This document shows, piece after piece, positions 1-12,489 of a stretch of DNA of 64,000 bases. Both the position numbers and the translations under genes were made by a program. How positions within the stretch are numbered: position 1 is the first letter of the stretch; each line of letters begins with the position of its first letter. Under the pieces are notes generated by a model that had not been told where the DNA came from, made no database searches, and saw only the letters and a program-made list of their open reading frames with translations. The DNA is taken from NCBI RefSeq assembly GCF_032854445.1, contig NC_088298.1, forward strand, positions 607,474 to 671,473, read 5' to 3'. The stretch comes from Liolophura sinensis (taxonomy: Eukaryota > Mollusca > Polyplacophora > Chitonida > Chitonidae).

Positions 1-700
1 AGAAAATTGTATTCCATCCCTAACCTGTGCTCACTGATACTACATTTACCCACCCCGATATCTTCAGACTGTTGTGATCTTTCATTGAACTGCCTGGACT
101 ATGTTACGGCCATGTGTGTATGAAATGTGCCCTATATAAAGTCGCACGCTTCATTCAGTGCCATTTGAGAACGTCTAGTGAATCCAAATTTTCAGGCATA
201 ATGTTATATTTGGACTTTTAAACTCTTTATTTACTGGTCACTGAGAATATTTTATGAACTGGATAATGGACATTTTGTACACATGTTATAATACCCAGCA
301 GCTTGCACCTGTAATAACTGTATGAGATTTTCAGTTAAGCTTGGACTTTCTTGACTATCATCCGTGTATTTTGAATTTCAAACATAATTGCATTGTTTTA
401 TCTCAAAAACATGTGTAGAATTGAGGTCTAATGCAGGTGTATATACGTTTTTACGTGTATCTAGCAGTGATTTTTTCTCATATTTAAACATCTTATCTGT
501 TATATTTTACATTTAACCATTTACGTGTAAGTTCTGATGGGCAGGTTTCGCCGATGTGCAATGATAGTCTGTTCCTTTTTTGGCATCAGAACCTTGTTCT
601 TTTACGAAGATTTTCAGCTCACAAGTCGAAACTTGCAAGCGACAGATTTAATTGCCTAGATGTATCATTTACTTTAATGCTTTATATGGCCATGATCTAG
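1..700. other. Region upstream of BEL gag, no gene recognised
   Basis: AT-rich sequence with no credible reading frame. A TATA-like stretch (tatataaag) lies near 130. The 5' LTR of the BEL element that follows should be here, but I could not match any part of this stretch to the sequence after the integrase end (11089-11640), so no LTR pair is called. Confidence 0.4.
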
Positions 701-841
701 TCAGATACTGTTGTGATCTTATTCTGCGTCCTGAAGCCTCTCCGTAGACACCCGATTGTATATCCTTGTGTTTTTTTTTCGTTCTGTAATATAAGTCAGT
801 ATCGCTTTGGTTCTCCGCAACCTTTGAAGGCCAATGTTACA

Positions 842-2809
842 ATGGCAGAGGCACAAGCGACACAAGGTAGCGATTATCAATTTAACGCTCTGGAAGGGGA
901 GGTAGGCTCCAAAACTTGTGTAATAAATAATCAAGGGGAGGTATCCACTTCTGAACCTGTCGGCCTTGTTGGCTCACGACCTAAGGCCCCTGCAGAGCAG
1001 TTTGTAGAGTGGCGGGTAGACCGACTTGAGCGGAACTTCCGGTCAGCCGTTTCGTCATGGCGCAAACTGGCGACTAAATTAGAGGTATTGTTGCCCGAAT
1101 GTGCAGATATTTTGGTTCTAAAAGGAAAGCGCGATGAGCTTATGCATTGCATGGAAAATGTAACCGCTGTCTACGAAAGATATCAAACAATGCTTCCTTT
1201 TGTCGATAAATGCGACGTTTTCGATCGGCATGACGTCGCCGAAACCGATACTCATCGTTTAGTTAATGTTCCGAGAAGATAAGAGAGTTAAATCGTAATG
1301 ACCAGTCAGATAGAAAGTCATCGAATAAAAGTCGGTGTTCGCAAAGTTCTCAGTGTTCCCGGTCGTCCATTGTTATCCAAGGGCTTAGCGTGGAAGCCAA
1401 GGCAGCAGCTCTGAAGGCAAAACTGCAAAATATGACAGTTGTTGAATTGGAAAGAAAACGAGCCGAGCTAAAACTCTAGAACTTATCATGACAGAAGCAA
1501 GGCTTAGAACCATCAAAAATGCTAGCAGTGTAGAATCTGAGATAAAACTCTCACTGCCTTTAGAATCACTGTCCTCAGAGGCAAATGTGGAACAGTTTCT
1601 GATAAGGTCTGAGGTTAACTCTTTTGCTGAATCTGATGTGGATCCTAATCGGTTTCAATGGCCTACATCACAGGATGCACCGCTACAGTCAGTTTCCCAA
1701 GGGGCTGATCATGGGGAGTGTGGAACTGATATATTAGACCATACAGCTCCACACGAGTCAACAGCTCGTCCCCTATCCCGCTCTAGTCATGTCGCTCTTC
1801 CCGACCAGGTGTTGCAAGAGGACATCAGTCGACGCTTCACTAGTAACCCGTTTAAACCTAATGTTAAAGCCCCTGAATTCCCTCCTCGTTCGGGTATTGG
1901 TCAACCAGAGACGTCCAGTCCTGAGAGGCATGCCACGAATCTGTTGCGAGACATGATTAATTCTTTGGCAGAGCAAATGAGCATTGGTAGACTTCCGACT
2001 CCTGAACCTGCTGTTTTCAGTGGAGATCCTTTGTCGTATCCGTTGTGGAAGAGCTCTTTTGAAACCTTGATTGGTCGGAAGGGAATACCTCACAAAGAGA
2101 AAATATTTTATTTAAAGAAGTACTTGAGTGGTGAGGCCAAAGAAGCCGTTGAGGGTTATTTTTTCCTCTCCAGCGATGAAGCCTATTTTGAGGCGATCCA
2201 GTTATTAGAAACCTGGTATGGAAATTCTTTCATCATAGCAAATGCGTTTAGAGATAAATTAGAATCTTGGCCTAAGTTATCAGGGAGAGATGGTCAAGCA
2301 TTGCGAAAATTTGCGGATTTTTGCGCCAGTGTTCAGCAGCCATGTCAAGTATTCCAGGTTAACAATGCTTAAATGACGAAAGAGAGAACCGAAAGATTCT
2401 TATCAAACTCCCTGATTGGCTGGTGGTAAGATGGAGTCGTAGAGTAGCAGAGTGGAGAGACAAGTATTTCACGTTTCCTCCCTTTGCAGAATTTGTTAGT
2501 TTTGTTGTGAAGGAAGCTAGAACTGCAGGCGATCCCATCACTTCATTACAAGCCACGAAGTCGAAAAAGAGCGAATACGAACGCAATAGATCGAAGTCAG
2601 ATCAGAGACGTGGCACAGAAGTTAGTACGTTTGTGACAGGAGCCGAAAGTCCGCACGTAAAAAGTAAAATGTGCTACCTTTGTAGGCTGCCTCATGAGAT
2701 TAATATGTGTAAGAATTTTCTCCAGCGATCTGTTCAAGAGCGGAAGCAATTTGCCAAGGACAGAGGTCTGTGTTTCGCATGTCTCGAACAAGGTCATCGG
2801 TCTAAGTAG
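842..2809 (+). pseudogene. gag: BEL/Pao gag polyprotein, broken
   Basis: The start chosen is the ATG at 842 (MAEAQATQ...), because sequence upstream in the same frame is not gag-like. The first frame stops at 1282. A Ser/Ala-rich, coiled-coil-like piece follows at about 1330-1480, then 1488-2372 carries the DUF1759-like core (around 2000-2340, beginning PTPEPAVFSGDP). The frame shifts again near 2370. The last piece (2423-2809) has Cys/His clusters resembling zinc knuckles (CYLCRLPHEINMC and CFACLEQGH) and ends in a stop just after them. Gag would form the retrotransposon particle and package RNA; here it needs at least three repairs to be read through, so it is a pseudogene. Confidence 0.88.
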
Positions 2810-2860
2810 TGTAAAAACAGGAATGTATGCAATGTTTGTTCAAAGAGGTACCCGACTTCC

Positions 2861-3500
2861 TTGCATGGGGATCGAATTAACAAAGATGGCGAACCTGATC
2901 ATGCGATGAGTAAGACTGTTTTTGCGACGAGTCTATATGACGACTATTGTGTTGGTGTCGATGGGTGCAAAAGTTCCATGATCTTGCCTGTCTTTCTTTC
3001 TCACAATGACAATCCAAAAAGGGAAGTGATGGTCTATGCCCTTCTAGACACCCAGTCGGACACGACATTTGTTTTGAATGACGTGTGTAAAGGGTTAGGC
3101 TTGAAGGGGCCGTCTGTGAAACTGAGCTTGTCGACTTTGAGCGCTGATGGAGAGTTGATTGACAGTTACAAGATTAGTGGTATAATCGTGAGTGGATGTG
3201 ACTGTGATCTCCAGATACAGATGCCACCGGTCTACACACGTGACGTAATGCCTGCCAATAGGTCACACATTCCTACGCCAGACATGGCTAGACGGTGGCC
3301 CCATTTGCGAAATGTGGCGCAATTCTTGAAACCTCTTGAAAATGTCCCTGTCGCTCTCTTGATTGGGTACAATTGTTCTCGTGCACTCGTTCCTCGGGAT
3401 GTTTTTCCGTCAGTAGGAAACGAGCCGTACGCTCAGAGAACAGATTTAGGGTGGGGCATTGTAGGGATAGTAGGGCCACATGACCAGGATATTCGGGATT
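2861..3500 (+). pseudogene. pro: BEL/Pao aspartic protease domain
   Basis: Part of a 376-codon frame running to 3991. The active-site segment LLDTQSDTT lies near 3045-3070 and fits the D-[ST]-x-S type of loop used by BEL/Pao proteases in place of the canonical DTGA. It follows the gag zinc knuckles and precedes the RT region, as in the family. Its role would be to cut the gag-pol polyprotein. The segment itself is intact, but the polyprotein around it is not. Confidence 0.78.
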
Positions 3501-5255
3501 CACTAGAAGTAAGTCACCACATGTTAGGTAGTGTAGTATCCGCGGAAAGTTCGGAAGGCGAAGAGGTTTGCTCCAAATTACTTACCTCAACCATAGTCCT
3601 GCGTACGGCTGTGAAGGAAATCATCAGTCCGGCGGACGTTTCCAAGATGATGGCCCTAGATTTTTCCGAAAGTAAATCCTGTCAAGGCCGTGTTTCTCAT
3701 GACGGCAGGAAATTCCTTGCGAAAATTTCGTCTGGCATTGGCCTTAAACATGGCCGTTACGAAATGCCTCTTCCTTTGAGAGATGAAAGCTTGTTATTAC
3801 CTGATAATATGCAAATGGCTATCCATCGGCTAATGACGCTTAAGCGTTGTATGCTGGCTAACCCTCAGTATCGGACAGATTACATCTCCTTTATGCGCAA
3901 TATTATTATGGAAGGACATGCGGAAAAAGTCCCCGATGAAGACTTGGTATATTCCTCACCACGGGATTTACCACCCAAAATATGCATCTAAATTGCGCGT
4001 GGTGTTTGATTGCAGTGCTAGATACAAAGGAATATTCTTGAATGATAATTTGTTGCAGGGTCCAGATTTGATTAACGGGCTACAGGGGGTTCTTTGTCGT
4101 TTTCGCCTTGAGCCTATCGCGTTCATGTGTGACATTAAACAAATGTATCATCAGTTCAAGGTGACTCCCGAACACCGAGATTTGTTGCGTTTCCTTTGGT
4201 GGCCGGAGGGTGACATTACGTGCCCGGCAACTGAGTATCGCATGACTGTCTATCTGTTTGGGGCTGTCTCCTCTCCCACATGCGCTAATTTTGGCCTCAA
4301 ACGAGCAGCAGATGATCATGAACGTGAGGTCGGGACTGCAGCAGCTAATTTCGTAAGGCGTAATTTTTACGTGGATGGAGGATAATTACGTGGATAATTT
4401 TTTTTACGTCGAGGAAGCTATTGCCTTAATCTCTAGCAGTAAGCAGTTGTGTCGCCGTGTGGGTCTAGTTCTACACAAAGTTGTCTCAAACTCCCGAGAA
4501 GTAATGGCCTTAATCCCTCCTGAAGACACAGCTAGAGGCGCAAAATTCTCTGACCTTTTGAACGGTGTAGGATCGGTAGAATGGGCTCTGGGTGTCCAGT
4601 GGGTAGTCGAGTCTGTGTTCACGTTTCGTATTGTGTTGAAGGATCAACCTTTGACAAGACGGGGAATTCTGTCGACTGTTAGCTCAGTCTATGACCCATT
4701 TGGGTTTGTTGCGCCCGTTGTTTTGGTTGGTAAGCAGATGTTACAGCAAATGTGCCGTGAACGAGCTGATTGGGACGACCCAGTTCCAGAGACCATCCGC
4801 CCCAGTGGGAACAATGGTGTTTAAGTATGTTCAGCCTCAGAAATCTAGAGTTAAAGCGCTGCTTCAAGCCAAGTAACTTTGGTAACGTAAAGGTAGCAGA
4901 GGTGCATCATTTTGCAGATGCCAGCACTCGAGGGTACGGTCAGTGTTCCTACATACGAGTTATTAATGACCAGAACGTTGTCCATTGCTCGTTGATAATG
5001 GGTAAGTCACGTGTTTCAGTAAGGTTTAGTTATTTTTTGCAAAATGAACTCTTTGGTACCTCCGATTACATGGTGGATCCAGTAGAGGTTTTCTGGACGG
5101 ATAGCAAAGTGGTGTTAGGCTATATAACCAATGACAGTTGCAGATTTCATGTGTTTGTAGCCAACCGGGTTCAGCAAATCCGAGAGCACACTTCTCCCTC
5201 TCAGTGGCATCACGTTAAAACGAAAATCCCGCGGATGATGGTTCAAGAGGCATAA
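3500..5255 (+). pseudogene. pol: BEL/Pao reverse transcriptase and RNase H, broken
   Basis: The region continues from the protease (RTDLGWGIVG near 3440) into RT. A frameshift near 3960 moves the reading frame to 3918-4385, with HHGIYHPK, RVVFDCSARY and CDIKQMYHQ typical of BEL RT. At the catalytic YVDD site the sequence is disturbed (YVDGG, then NYVDN in the next frame, 4368-4400), apparently by a short duplication of an acgtggat unit. The connection domain follows (SSVYDPFGFVAP), then after another shift RNase H (4870-5255, with FADAST and VFWTDSKVV). At least four disablements, and the polymerase motif itself is damaged. Confidence 0.88.
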
Positions 5256-6243
5256 CTGCAGATGATCTTGTCCATCGATCTACATGGATCACCGGGCCTT
5301 CATTTTTATGGGACACGACGTTTGAGGTACCATCTTATAACGCACCATTCCCAATCAGTTCAAGTGACCCAAAGGTAAAGATTGCAATATCCGCTGCTAC
5401 CCAGTCCGATCAGGTCGAGTCAGGCTTTGATTTAGCTAGATTAACTCATTTGTCTAAATGGTTTCGTATAAAGCGGGGTGTAGCAAATTGTTTGAGGCTA
5501 AAGTCGTGTTTGTTAAATCGTAGTCGATGCGACAAAGTTAGACCAAGAACTCGATCAAGCAGCAAACAACTCAAACATATCGATCCGGTCACGGTAGAGC
5601 TCTTGAGACAAGCTGAAATTTTGAAGGCGGTCCAATGGGACGCCTTTTCTAGCGAAGTAACTGTCTTACTTTCACATGGTATTGGTGAACAAGGTAGTGG
5701 TCGACAATCTGTCAAACCGCTACCTCGGTGCAGAAAGGTTGTAAGTGAAAAACAAAGGAATTGATATATTCAACTTTTAATGTTCAAACTCACAAAAGAA
5801 ATATAAATCATTTAAACCAAAAACTAGTTAGGCGTACATACACTTGGGATGCAAACACTTTTTCACTCCCATTGTTACCTGTTAATTTTGCTGTGCCGGT
5901 CACGTGATATGGCAGATACACCTTTTCACCACTTATCACATTTCTACATGGCAAAATGTGAATGGTTGTAACTGAGCTTTCAGTCCGCTGTCTGCAAGAC
6001 ACATCAACTCACAAACCAACACACCTATCATTAGTTATGTCACTTCACCTTCACAGTTTTCTTTTGGCCACTTTCTGGGGATGCATAACGTTATTAGACA
6101 AACATTTTCGTCTACAGCGGAATGTAACACACAAAAAACAGTACTGTTAATAAAGTCAAGAATGTCAGTCTGGCCACTTCTTTGGCACTTTCATATCAAG
6201 GATGGAGACAAATTAATTCAGTCCTTTCAAAATCTAACTGTTT

Positions 6244-9200
6244 TTAACTTTCAGCGCTGTCATCTTCCTCGACGTCCGATTCAGGGAGCCTATCCCTGAC
6301 ACTGGCCCCATGCTGTAGGTTCTCGTAGAACTCGTGATGGACCGACGGAATGTGACCATCTCTGCACAATTTCATAAGGTCTCGGTGTTTTGCTTCTGCG
6401 ATCATGGGACGTTCGTTGTATGCACACTGGAGTTGTGCATTTTTGATTTCCTTCACCCGTCCACGGCGTGTTGCTCGATTCACGGTGATGCATCTGAAAT
6501 TGAATCGTCCATCTGGTACTTAAAATATATTTGTGATGGTTTGTCTGACCGGTATTGCCACCATTTCACTTTTAACCACATTAAGTTGGTCCCATCATCT
6601 GCCATCTTGCGATTAATGAAGCACTCATCTGCCATTGACTTGAAATCAAAGATATCAGGGGTATCCACTTCGACAACTTCATATCTTGGCTGAGTGCGTT
6701 TTGCCATTCGCACCGCCCCATACCACTCTGTCGGACTGTATATATCAGAATCTTTGGTAGCTCTCTCAATGGTGGAATGGACAGAATCACCTTCCATTTG
6801 GGAATGTCCCACTTTCGAAGTATTTATGGTTGATGATATTCAAAGGTAATCTCTGAACAGCAAACAAGCACATTGTGGAGAAGTTGCAGTTACGCTGCTG
6901 ACCACTGCAGGTATCACTGAAAAAGTTAATCTCTTTAACTGTTGGTGGCAAGTTTTTCATGTACCCATAAACACACGAAGCAATCTCATTTGATCCACGT
7001 TTTGCTAGACCTTCATGCCACATGTAACAGTGTGCCGCCCTGGATGCTTGGTCGTACACAGAAAAGTTGCATGTAGACAATTTACGGCTATAGTAAAGGT
7101 TTGACACCTTCATCTGAGGTGTCTGTAGAACCTTTGAAGGTCGAAATTTATTGATCTCACAGTTTCTGGATTTTCAATTGCCCTCTTCTTATCGGTTTCC
7201 TTGTGTTCTCTGGCCTGAACTTTTCTAGCTTGGTGTGCCTGATATTCTGTATTCATAGCTTCCTTCTCTGTTAGGGTAGCCTTCTTAAATCGATCACAAA
7301 GACTGCATTCATCCTTTTTTGGTTTATGGAACCCCAAATTATATTCACTGTTGAAAATCTCTCTGTATACATGAACCTTTGCCGGTGTGCGGTTTTCCTT
7401 TCTGCAATGTTCCTCGTACAGTTCATGCATTTTCTTCACATTAAGACTACTGTCCAGGTACCTGCGCCGTGTCCTCTGTCTGCAGTAATGTGACTCGACG
7501 GCAGGGAACGATTCAATGTGAGCTTTTAAAAAAGCCTTGTCCGAATCACTGGTCTTGTTTTTTGGTGTGTTCTTGCCTCTACGATCAGGAGATACAAAAC
7601 CCTCAGTATTTGCAGCGTTTATGTTGGTTTTGGCATCGAGAGCGTAATAAACTGTTCTTTGGCGTATATCAAGTGTTGCCAAAAAGAATGTTTTGCACAC
7701 CTGAATGCATTGACCATTCATGGTCAAGTGATACTTGTAGGTCCTTTGTCTTCTGGACTCGCCAGCGGTTGTTGACCTGCTTCGCTCTGTTTTTTTCACA
7801 TTTCTAACAATATAGTCTCGTTGACGAGTATAATCACCACTGGCCCAGTATGCTTCACAAACCTTCTTACGCGCGTCCTCTGGGATGTTGTCTGTACATT
7901 TGTAGTGACATTTGCACTGGAAAGGTTGAGGACGTCTTGCATGTATAACACGTCCCTTTTCATTGATATATTCACGCCCTCTGTTCCTTGCATCCTTTCT
8001 TTTATTTCGACTCCAAGCATCCGTCTCTCTCTTCCGTTTTCTTCCCCTAGTTATGTCAGTATGACCTTCCTCTTAAAGGTAAAAAAAAACATTAATAACT
8101 TGTTAAGTATAGTAAACATTCAAACTTCAGGTCAGTATTTTAGTTTGTCTGTAGAAGTAGAAAGGAGATTTTAAAGGAAGGATGGGAAGGAAGGGGGGGG
8201 GGGCTGATTTATTTTTTTTAGTTCATAACACTCTGCCCTCTACACAGAAAAAGGTTTTGTTTTCCATTGATTTTACGCACCGTATATGGTCTTCAGTTAG
8301 TATATTTTCTATTTTATTTGTTAAACACTGAACGTTATATGTTATTCTGTTTGCTGGGTTTTGCTTTTTCTAAACAGAAAAAAAGTACATGTAGTATGGT
8401 TCTACTATTAACACAATACTATTTTGCTGTACCAGGCCTACTGAATCTTTTCTTTACTGAGATGACCCCTAATAACTTTCATATTTTCTGACTATATAAT
8501 TAGGAAATTGACAGTTCAACTGTTTCACTCTTACCATGGTCTCTAGGTTGTTGGTTTTCCGTCGCTGTTTGTGGATCATCATTTGCCGGAAGGTCAGAGT
8601 CTAATAGGCCTTCTGAAATGTCGTGCCGCGAAGGGCTGCTCGAGGACAATGGATTAGTCAAGGGATGTGGATCAAGTTGAGAAATGTTGCTGCTGCTTGC
8701 TGTGATTTCTTGTTCTGAAAGTATATGAAGAACAATACTCAAATTAACATCTGGTTCCAGGCTATGGAAGAACAAAAACAAAATACACATTTTGTATACA
8801 ACTCTCTAGAATATCTTTACTTTAGGTTATCTGTCTAGCCTATCTAGGCCTCTGTTTTAAGGTTTCTCTAGAAGTTTTTCGTCTTTATTAAAGTTTTTGA
8901 TTCTGGAAACAAGTCATTTGCCTTTGTTATTTATTTCCATACCAGCCTTCTCAGAATCAAGTGGATTTGGTTGAGCAGAGGTCTCTGACGTCATCCCTTG
9001 TGTTTTTCCATCGGAAAGATGTACACTCTGAGTCTCTGTGTCACCCTCCAGGTTATTCACTTCGCCAATCAAGCTCTCCTCATCTGCTTATAAAGTAAAA
9101 TAGGGTGTGTATCAGTAACAGAAAATCATCCTGTCATAGCACACTTCCCCTTCATTATCTCCTGCCTGAGCCCGATAGTTTATTGTAAGAAAAGTCAAAA

Positions 9201-9551
9201 CCATTATGTTACATTTATTTAAAACATGATATTCTTGGCAAAAATCCCGCCTCTCCTACCCCCGCATACACCGACGCGTCAATTTCTCCCCAAACTTAAC
9301 TTTTTCTGTGTCATAAAGTGGAAAGTGAACAATTGGATGTATATCTGCATGCAACACTGGATTACTGAGTGCATAGTTTCCGTCACCAACAGAAGAAGAG
9401 TTCATAACCCACCTTCACTGACGCTTTCTGTATCCGATTCACCCTCGTCAGCCTTATATTCGCTGCCAGATGAATCTTCGTCCAACTGTGACAGCACATC
9501 AGACAGGTTATAGACCTGCTTTCTATCTCGTTTTGGTCTAGCATTAGCCAT
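6244..9551 (-). pseudogene. Transposase of the 4.1-kb DDE transposon, multi-exon, frameshifted
   Basis: Start ATG at 9549-9551 (MANARPKRDRKQVY). Exons 9413-9551, 8943-9086 and 8535-8714 have good splice sites (including AAG-gtgggt and CATG-gtaagag), fit one another in phase and encode an acidic, Ser-rich N-terminus. The main exon starts at about 8046 and holds a Cys-rich segment (CKCHYKC), YCRQRTRRRYL, HKPKKDECSLCD, then INFDLQ, FFSDTCSGQQRN and DSVHSTIER, which could supply the D-D-E triad; its phase does not match the donor by one base. One-base shifts near 7140, 6800 and 6495 break the frame. The protein belongs to an uncharacterised family that I recall as widespread in insects and molluscs. 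It ends at 6244. Confidence 0.72.
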
Positions 9552-9620
9552 GATGTCTAATGGTTCCAGAAATCTGGAAATCAGTGGCACCTTTTCACGC
9601 CTCCTTTCTTGAAGAGTTTC

Positions 9621-9760
9621 CAGTTACAACCTTTCACTCCTGACAGTGCTACACTTACAATAATTCTACACTCAGCGTACCAGACCTTTTCCACTTACAA
9701 CTATTTTATTATGTGCATTAACGACATAAAATACTGTATTCACTTACAACCTTTTTCCAG
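9621..9760. repeat. Subterminal repeats of the 4.1-kb DDE transposon
   Basis: The core ACTTACAAC or AGTTACAAC, usually followed by CTTT, occurs at about 9622, 9652, 9692 and 9741 and again in the terminal repeat itself (9822). The same core is inside the left terminal repeat. Spacings are 30-80 bp. Repeated copies of a terminal motif near one end are usually transposase binding sites; that role is inferred. Confidence 0.6.
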
Positions 9761-11088
9761 TTTATTTGTTGTCATTCAAGGTATCCGAATGTTGATAGAA
9801 ATCAATTTCTGGGAAATGTAAGTTACAACCTTTCTGCACTGAGGTAGCGAAACGTAGAAAACAGACACTCACCCGCACCTGTACCGCTTGGATCCATTCC
9901 TAGACAAGGCCGGCGTGATGAGAGTAGGAGGAAGATTGAGAAAGTCAGGATTGCCTAGCGTTGTTCGGCATCCTGCGATTCTCCCGCGAAAGCATCACGT
10001 GCCAGAAACGGTAGTTCGTCACTGTCATGAGGAGATACAGCACCAAGGCCGTGGGATGACCGTTAATCATGTGAGGTCAAGTGGCTTTTGGATAATCGGT
10101 TGTACTTCTGCAGTTTCTATGTATATATACAATTGTGTTCAGTGTCGGAAGATGCGTCGGCCTGTAGAGGAACAGAAGATGGCTGATCTACCTTTTGATC
10201 GTCTTCACCCAGCTCCTCCATTTGCGTACAGCTGTGTTGACATGTTTGGGCCATGGTCTATTAAAGAGGGTGGTAAAGAAACAAAAACAAAAATCGAGGG
10301 CTGTTCATATAGAAACAGTGAAAGATCTTTGCACCGAATCTTGCGGTCAGACCGAGGTACAAACTTTGTCGGCGCAGAACGTGAACTTCGCGCTGCAGTG
10401 GACGAGATGGATCATGATCGCGTGCGTGAGTATTTGTTAACAAGGGAATGCGACTACGTAGCATTTAAAACAAATGTTCCAGCATCAAGCCATATGGGGG
10501 GCGTCTGGGAGCGCCAGATCCGGACAGTGCGGTCCGTGTTATCGTCACTTCTGGCCTCCTCTGGCACTTGTCTTGACGAAGAGTCGCTCAGAACCTTTCT
10601 GTATGAAGCCGCCGGAGTAGTAAACAGCCGTCCACTCACTGTTCACAACTTAAATGATCCCCTGTCGATTGAACCGCTAACTCCAAACCATCTCCTTACT
10701 ATGCGATCAGAAGTTTTGCTGCCTCCTCCAGGCGAATTTCGGAGAAGTAACGGGTATTGTAGGAAGCGATGGCGAAGAGTACAATATCTGGCCAACCAGT
10801 TTTGGCATCGCTGGAAGAAAGAGTATCTTCACAATTTACAACCTTGTTCCAAGTGGAACAAGGACAGACGTGACGATAAAGTCGGTGACGTTGTTCTCAT
10901 ACGAGAACAAAATCTTCCACGTAATCAATGACCCCTTGCACGAGTAAAGGAAACTTATCCTAGCGATGACACGCGCGTGCGGAAGGTTAAGCTGTTGGTT
11001 AGTGACTCGTCTCTCGACGCAAAGGGTAGGCGCAAACGGCCATCTTGACCGACCGGTTCAGAAGTTGGTTCTTATTGTGCCAGCGTAG

Positions 11089-12480
11089 CTGGAGTAGCAC
11101 GTAAAAATCATCCCCAGTAATGATTTTGAGGAGGTCTGTGAAAACTGTAGTTTGCAGCAAATCCAGCTTGTCTCCCCTGATAGAGGGCTTGTTTGACTAC
11201 TATACGGCATTCAGGTGTGGCCAGGGAGAATCGGGTGTGGTCAATAGCCAGCACAGGTCGTGCTCTGCTTGCACATGTTATCCCGTCGTGCGATTCTGCG
11301 TAACAAAGCCAAAGTGGTGCGTATCTGTTCTTTGTTTTTGTATGGTGGTAGTTTTTGTGTACGTTTCATATCCTATTAATTTAGAGAAAATACTCAAAAC
11401 AATTGTTTTTGTCACGTGTCCACGTGGTACTTTGTTCAGTGTAATGTCTTTGTGTTGTGGTTTTACGGAGCAACGATATTAAAGGCTTCTGTAGCAGAAA
11501 CGTTGGCGTTTGTTCTTCTTTCCGACTTGGCGGTCAAACCCAACGAAACGGATCGGGCCGCTGTAACAGGCAGTGAATCCCCAGGAAGGTAGTAAAAACC
11601 GTACACATAAGCAATCTAGCCCTCTGACACTGCCAAGCTTAATTGTGAAGTGCTTTTTTATTCACAAGACCTTCTTTGCATAGTTGAAAGAAATATGCAA
11701 ACTGCTTTCGTTAAGGATAGCATCAAATTTGGTGACAACCTGTGAATGGCTAATTCTGTAGCACAGTCTGTGAGTCAGATGTTCTTTTTGCAGCACCCCA
11801 ACATAGCCACATGGTACATGTTGCTCAGAACTCCTTATCAGTGGGTTACTTACTTTTTGTGCATGTTCACATTTATTATAGAAAAGGGAAATAGTATTAA
11901 TTAGGAAGGGCATCCACAAAATTAAGTATAAAGAGATAGGACTACCACTAAACACTATTCCTCAATTACATGTACCTTCTTCAACACTTTTGTCTTTTTT
12001 TTTATACTAACTTCTGTGCTTTTGTGTGTACAGTAGCAAAACTGGTCCGATGAAACAAACCATGGGGGAGGAAGCTGTAGCACTACTGAAAAAAAGAGTT
12101 TCACTTTAACCTTCAAGAAAGAAGTTATTCTAGTTTTAAGTAAATTAGAAGTGTTCAAAGAAAGTATCCAAATCTGCTGGAAGTCAAAACTGAGGCCCAG
12201 ATCAAGTCCAAACTTAACCGCATGATGACATAGTACAACAAAATGTGAAAATGCAACTTGGGAAAGATTTTTGTGATGTGTGTTGTGCCAGAATGGTCTA
12301 TTGATAAATTGCCTGTTGTTCAAGTGTGACATCCTTGTAATTGATCTATATGCCTCTAGTTTTGAAAACATGTTAAATATACAATTATTTTTTTTACTGA
12401 GACATGTTCCAGTTCAGGATTCATGAGATCTACAGGTGTATGTACCATACATATTGGTCGACATTTCTACATATGCATGT
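11089..12480. other. No gene recognised; possible remains of a BEL 3' LTR at the left
   Basis: 11089-11640 follows directly on the BEL integrase and is where a 3' LTR would lie; an attaaag polyadenylation-like signal is at about 11477. No match to the other side was found. 11640-12480 is AT-rich. It holds two adjacent open stretches on the - strand (11662-11955 and 11955-12371), in which I see no known domain and which I do not call as genes. Confidence 0.4.
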
Positions 12481-12489
12481 TATACATGT

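Larger units (their letters stand above)
5718..9849 (-). mobile_element. DDE DNA transposon with 27-bp inverted ends and AAAC target duplication
   Basis: The left end (5718-5744) and the inverted right end (9823-9849) agree at 26 of 27 positions; both start CGCTACCTC and continue into GCAGAAAGGTTGTAA. The element is flanked by AAAC at 5714-5717 and 9850-9853, a 4-bp target duplication. It carries a multi-exon transposase on the - strand. A 4-bp duplication is known for Sola elements, among others, but I could not confirm the superfamily from the protein. The insertion lies in the BEL integrase, so it is younger than that element. Length 4132 bp. Confidence 0.9.
842..11088 (+). mobile_element. 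BEL/Pao LTR retrotransposon, decayed, LTRs not found
   Basis: In order the + strand encodes a gag with a DUF1759-like domain and zinc knuckles, an aspartic protease, a reverse transcriptase, RNase H and a BEL-type integrase. That order (protease-RT-RNase H-integrase in one polyprotein) and the DUF1759-type gag are known features of BEL/Pao elements. All parts are broken by stops and frameshifts, so this copy is dead. A separate DNA transposon of 4132 bp sits inside the integrase at 5718-9849; without it the coding part is about 6.1 kb, normal for the family. I could not identify matching LTRs or a primer binding site at either end, so the limits given are those of recognisable coding sequence. 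Confidence 0.9.
5450..11088 (+). pseudogene. int: BEL/Pao integrase, split by a DNA transposon
   Basis: The N-terminal piece (5450-5713) contains the AEILKAVQWDAFSSE-like segment found before BEL integrases. It is interrupted at 5718 by a complete DNA transposon and resumes after 9853. The rest (9864-10931) has the usual RVGGRLRKSGLP, an H-x(n)-C-x2-C zinc-binding region (HCHEEIQHQGRG ... CVQCRKMRR) and the integrase core with SDRGTNFVGAERE and SSHMGGVWERQIR. A TGA replaces the expected Trp codon at 10929 (FLPRNQ-W motif). The C-terminal tail (ARVKETYPS, RPVQKLVLI) can be followed in shifted frame to the stop at 11086-11088. Apart from the insertion there are at least three small lesions. Confidence 0.9.

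Noticed and set aside
1..11640. LTR pair for the BEL element
   Set aside because: I compared 1-840 with 11089-11640 by eye and found no matching terminal sequence; the limits remain open.
11955..12371. 138-codon frame on the - strand
   Set aside because: No domain, no partner exons, poor initiation context and AT-rich biased composition; probably chance, though not excluded.
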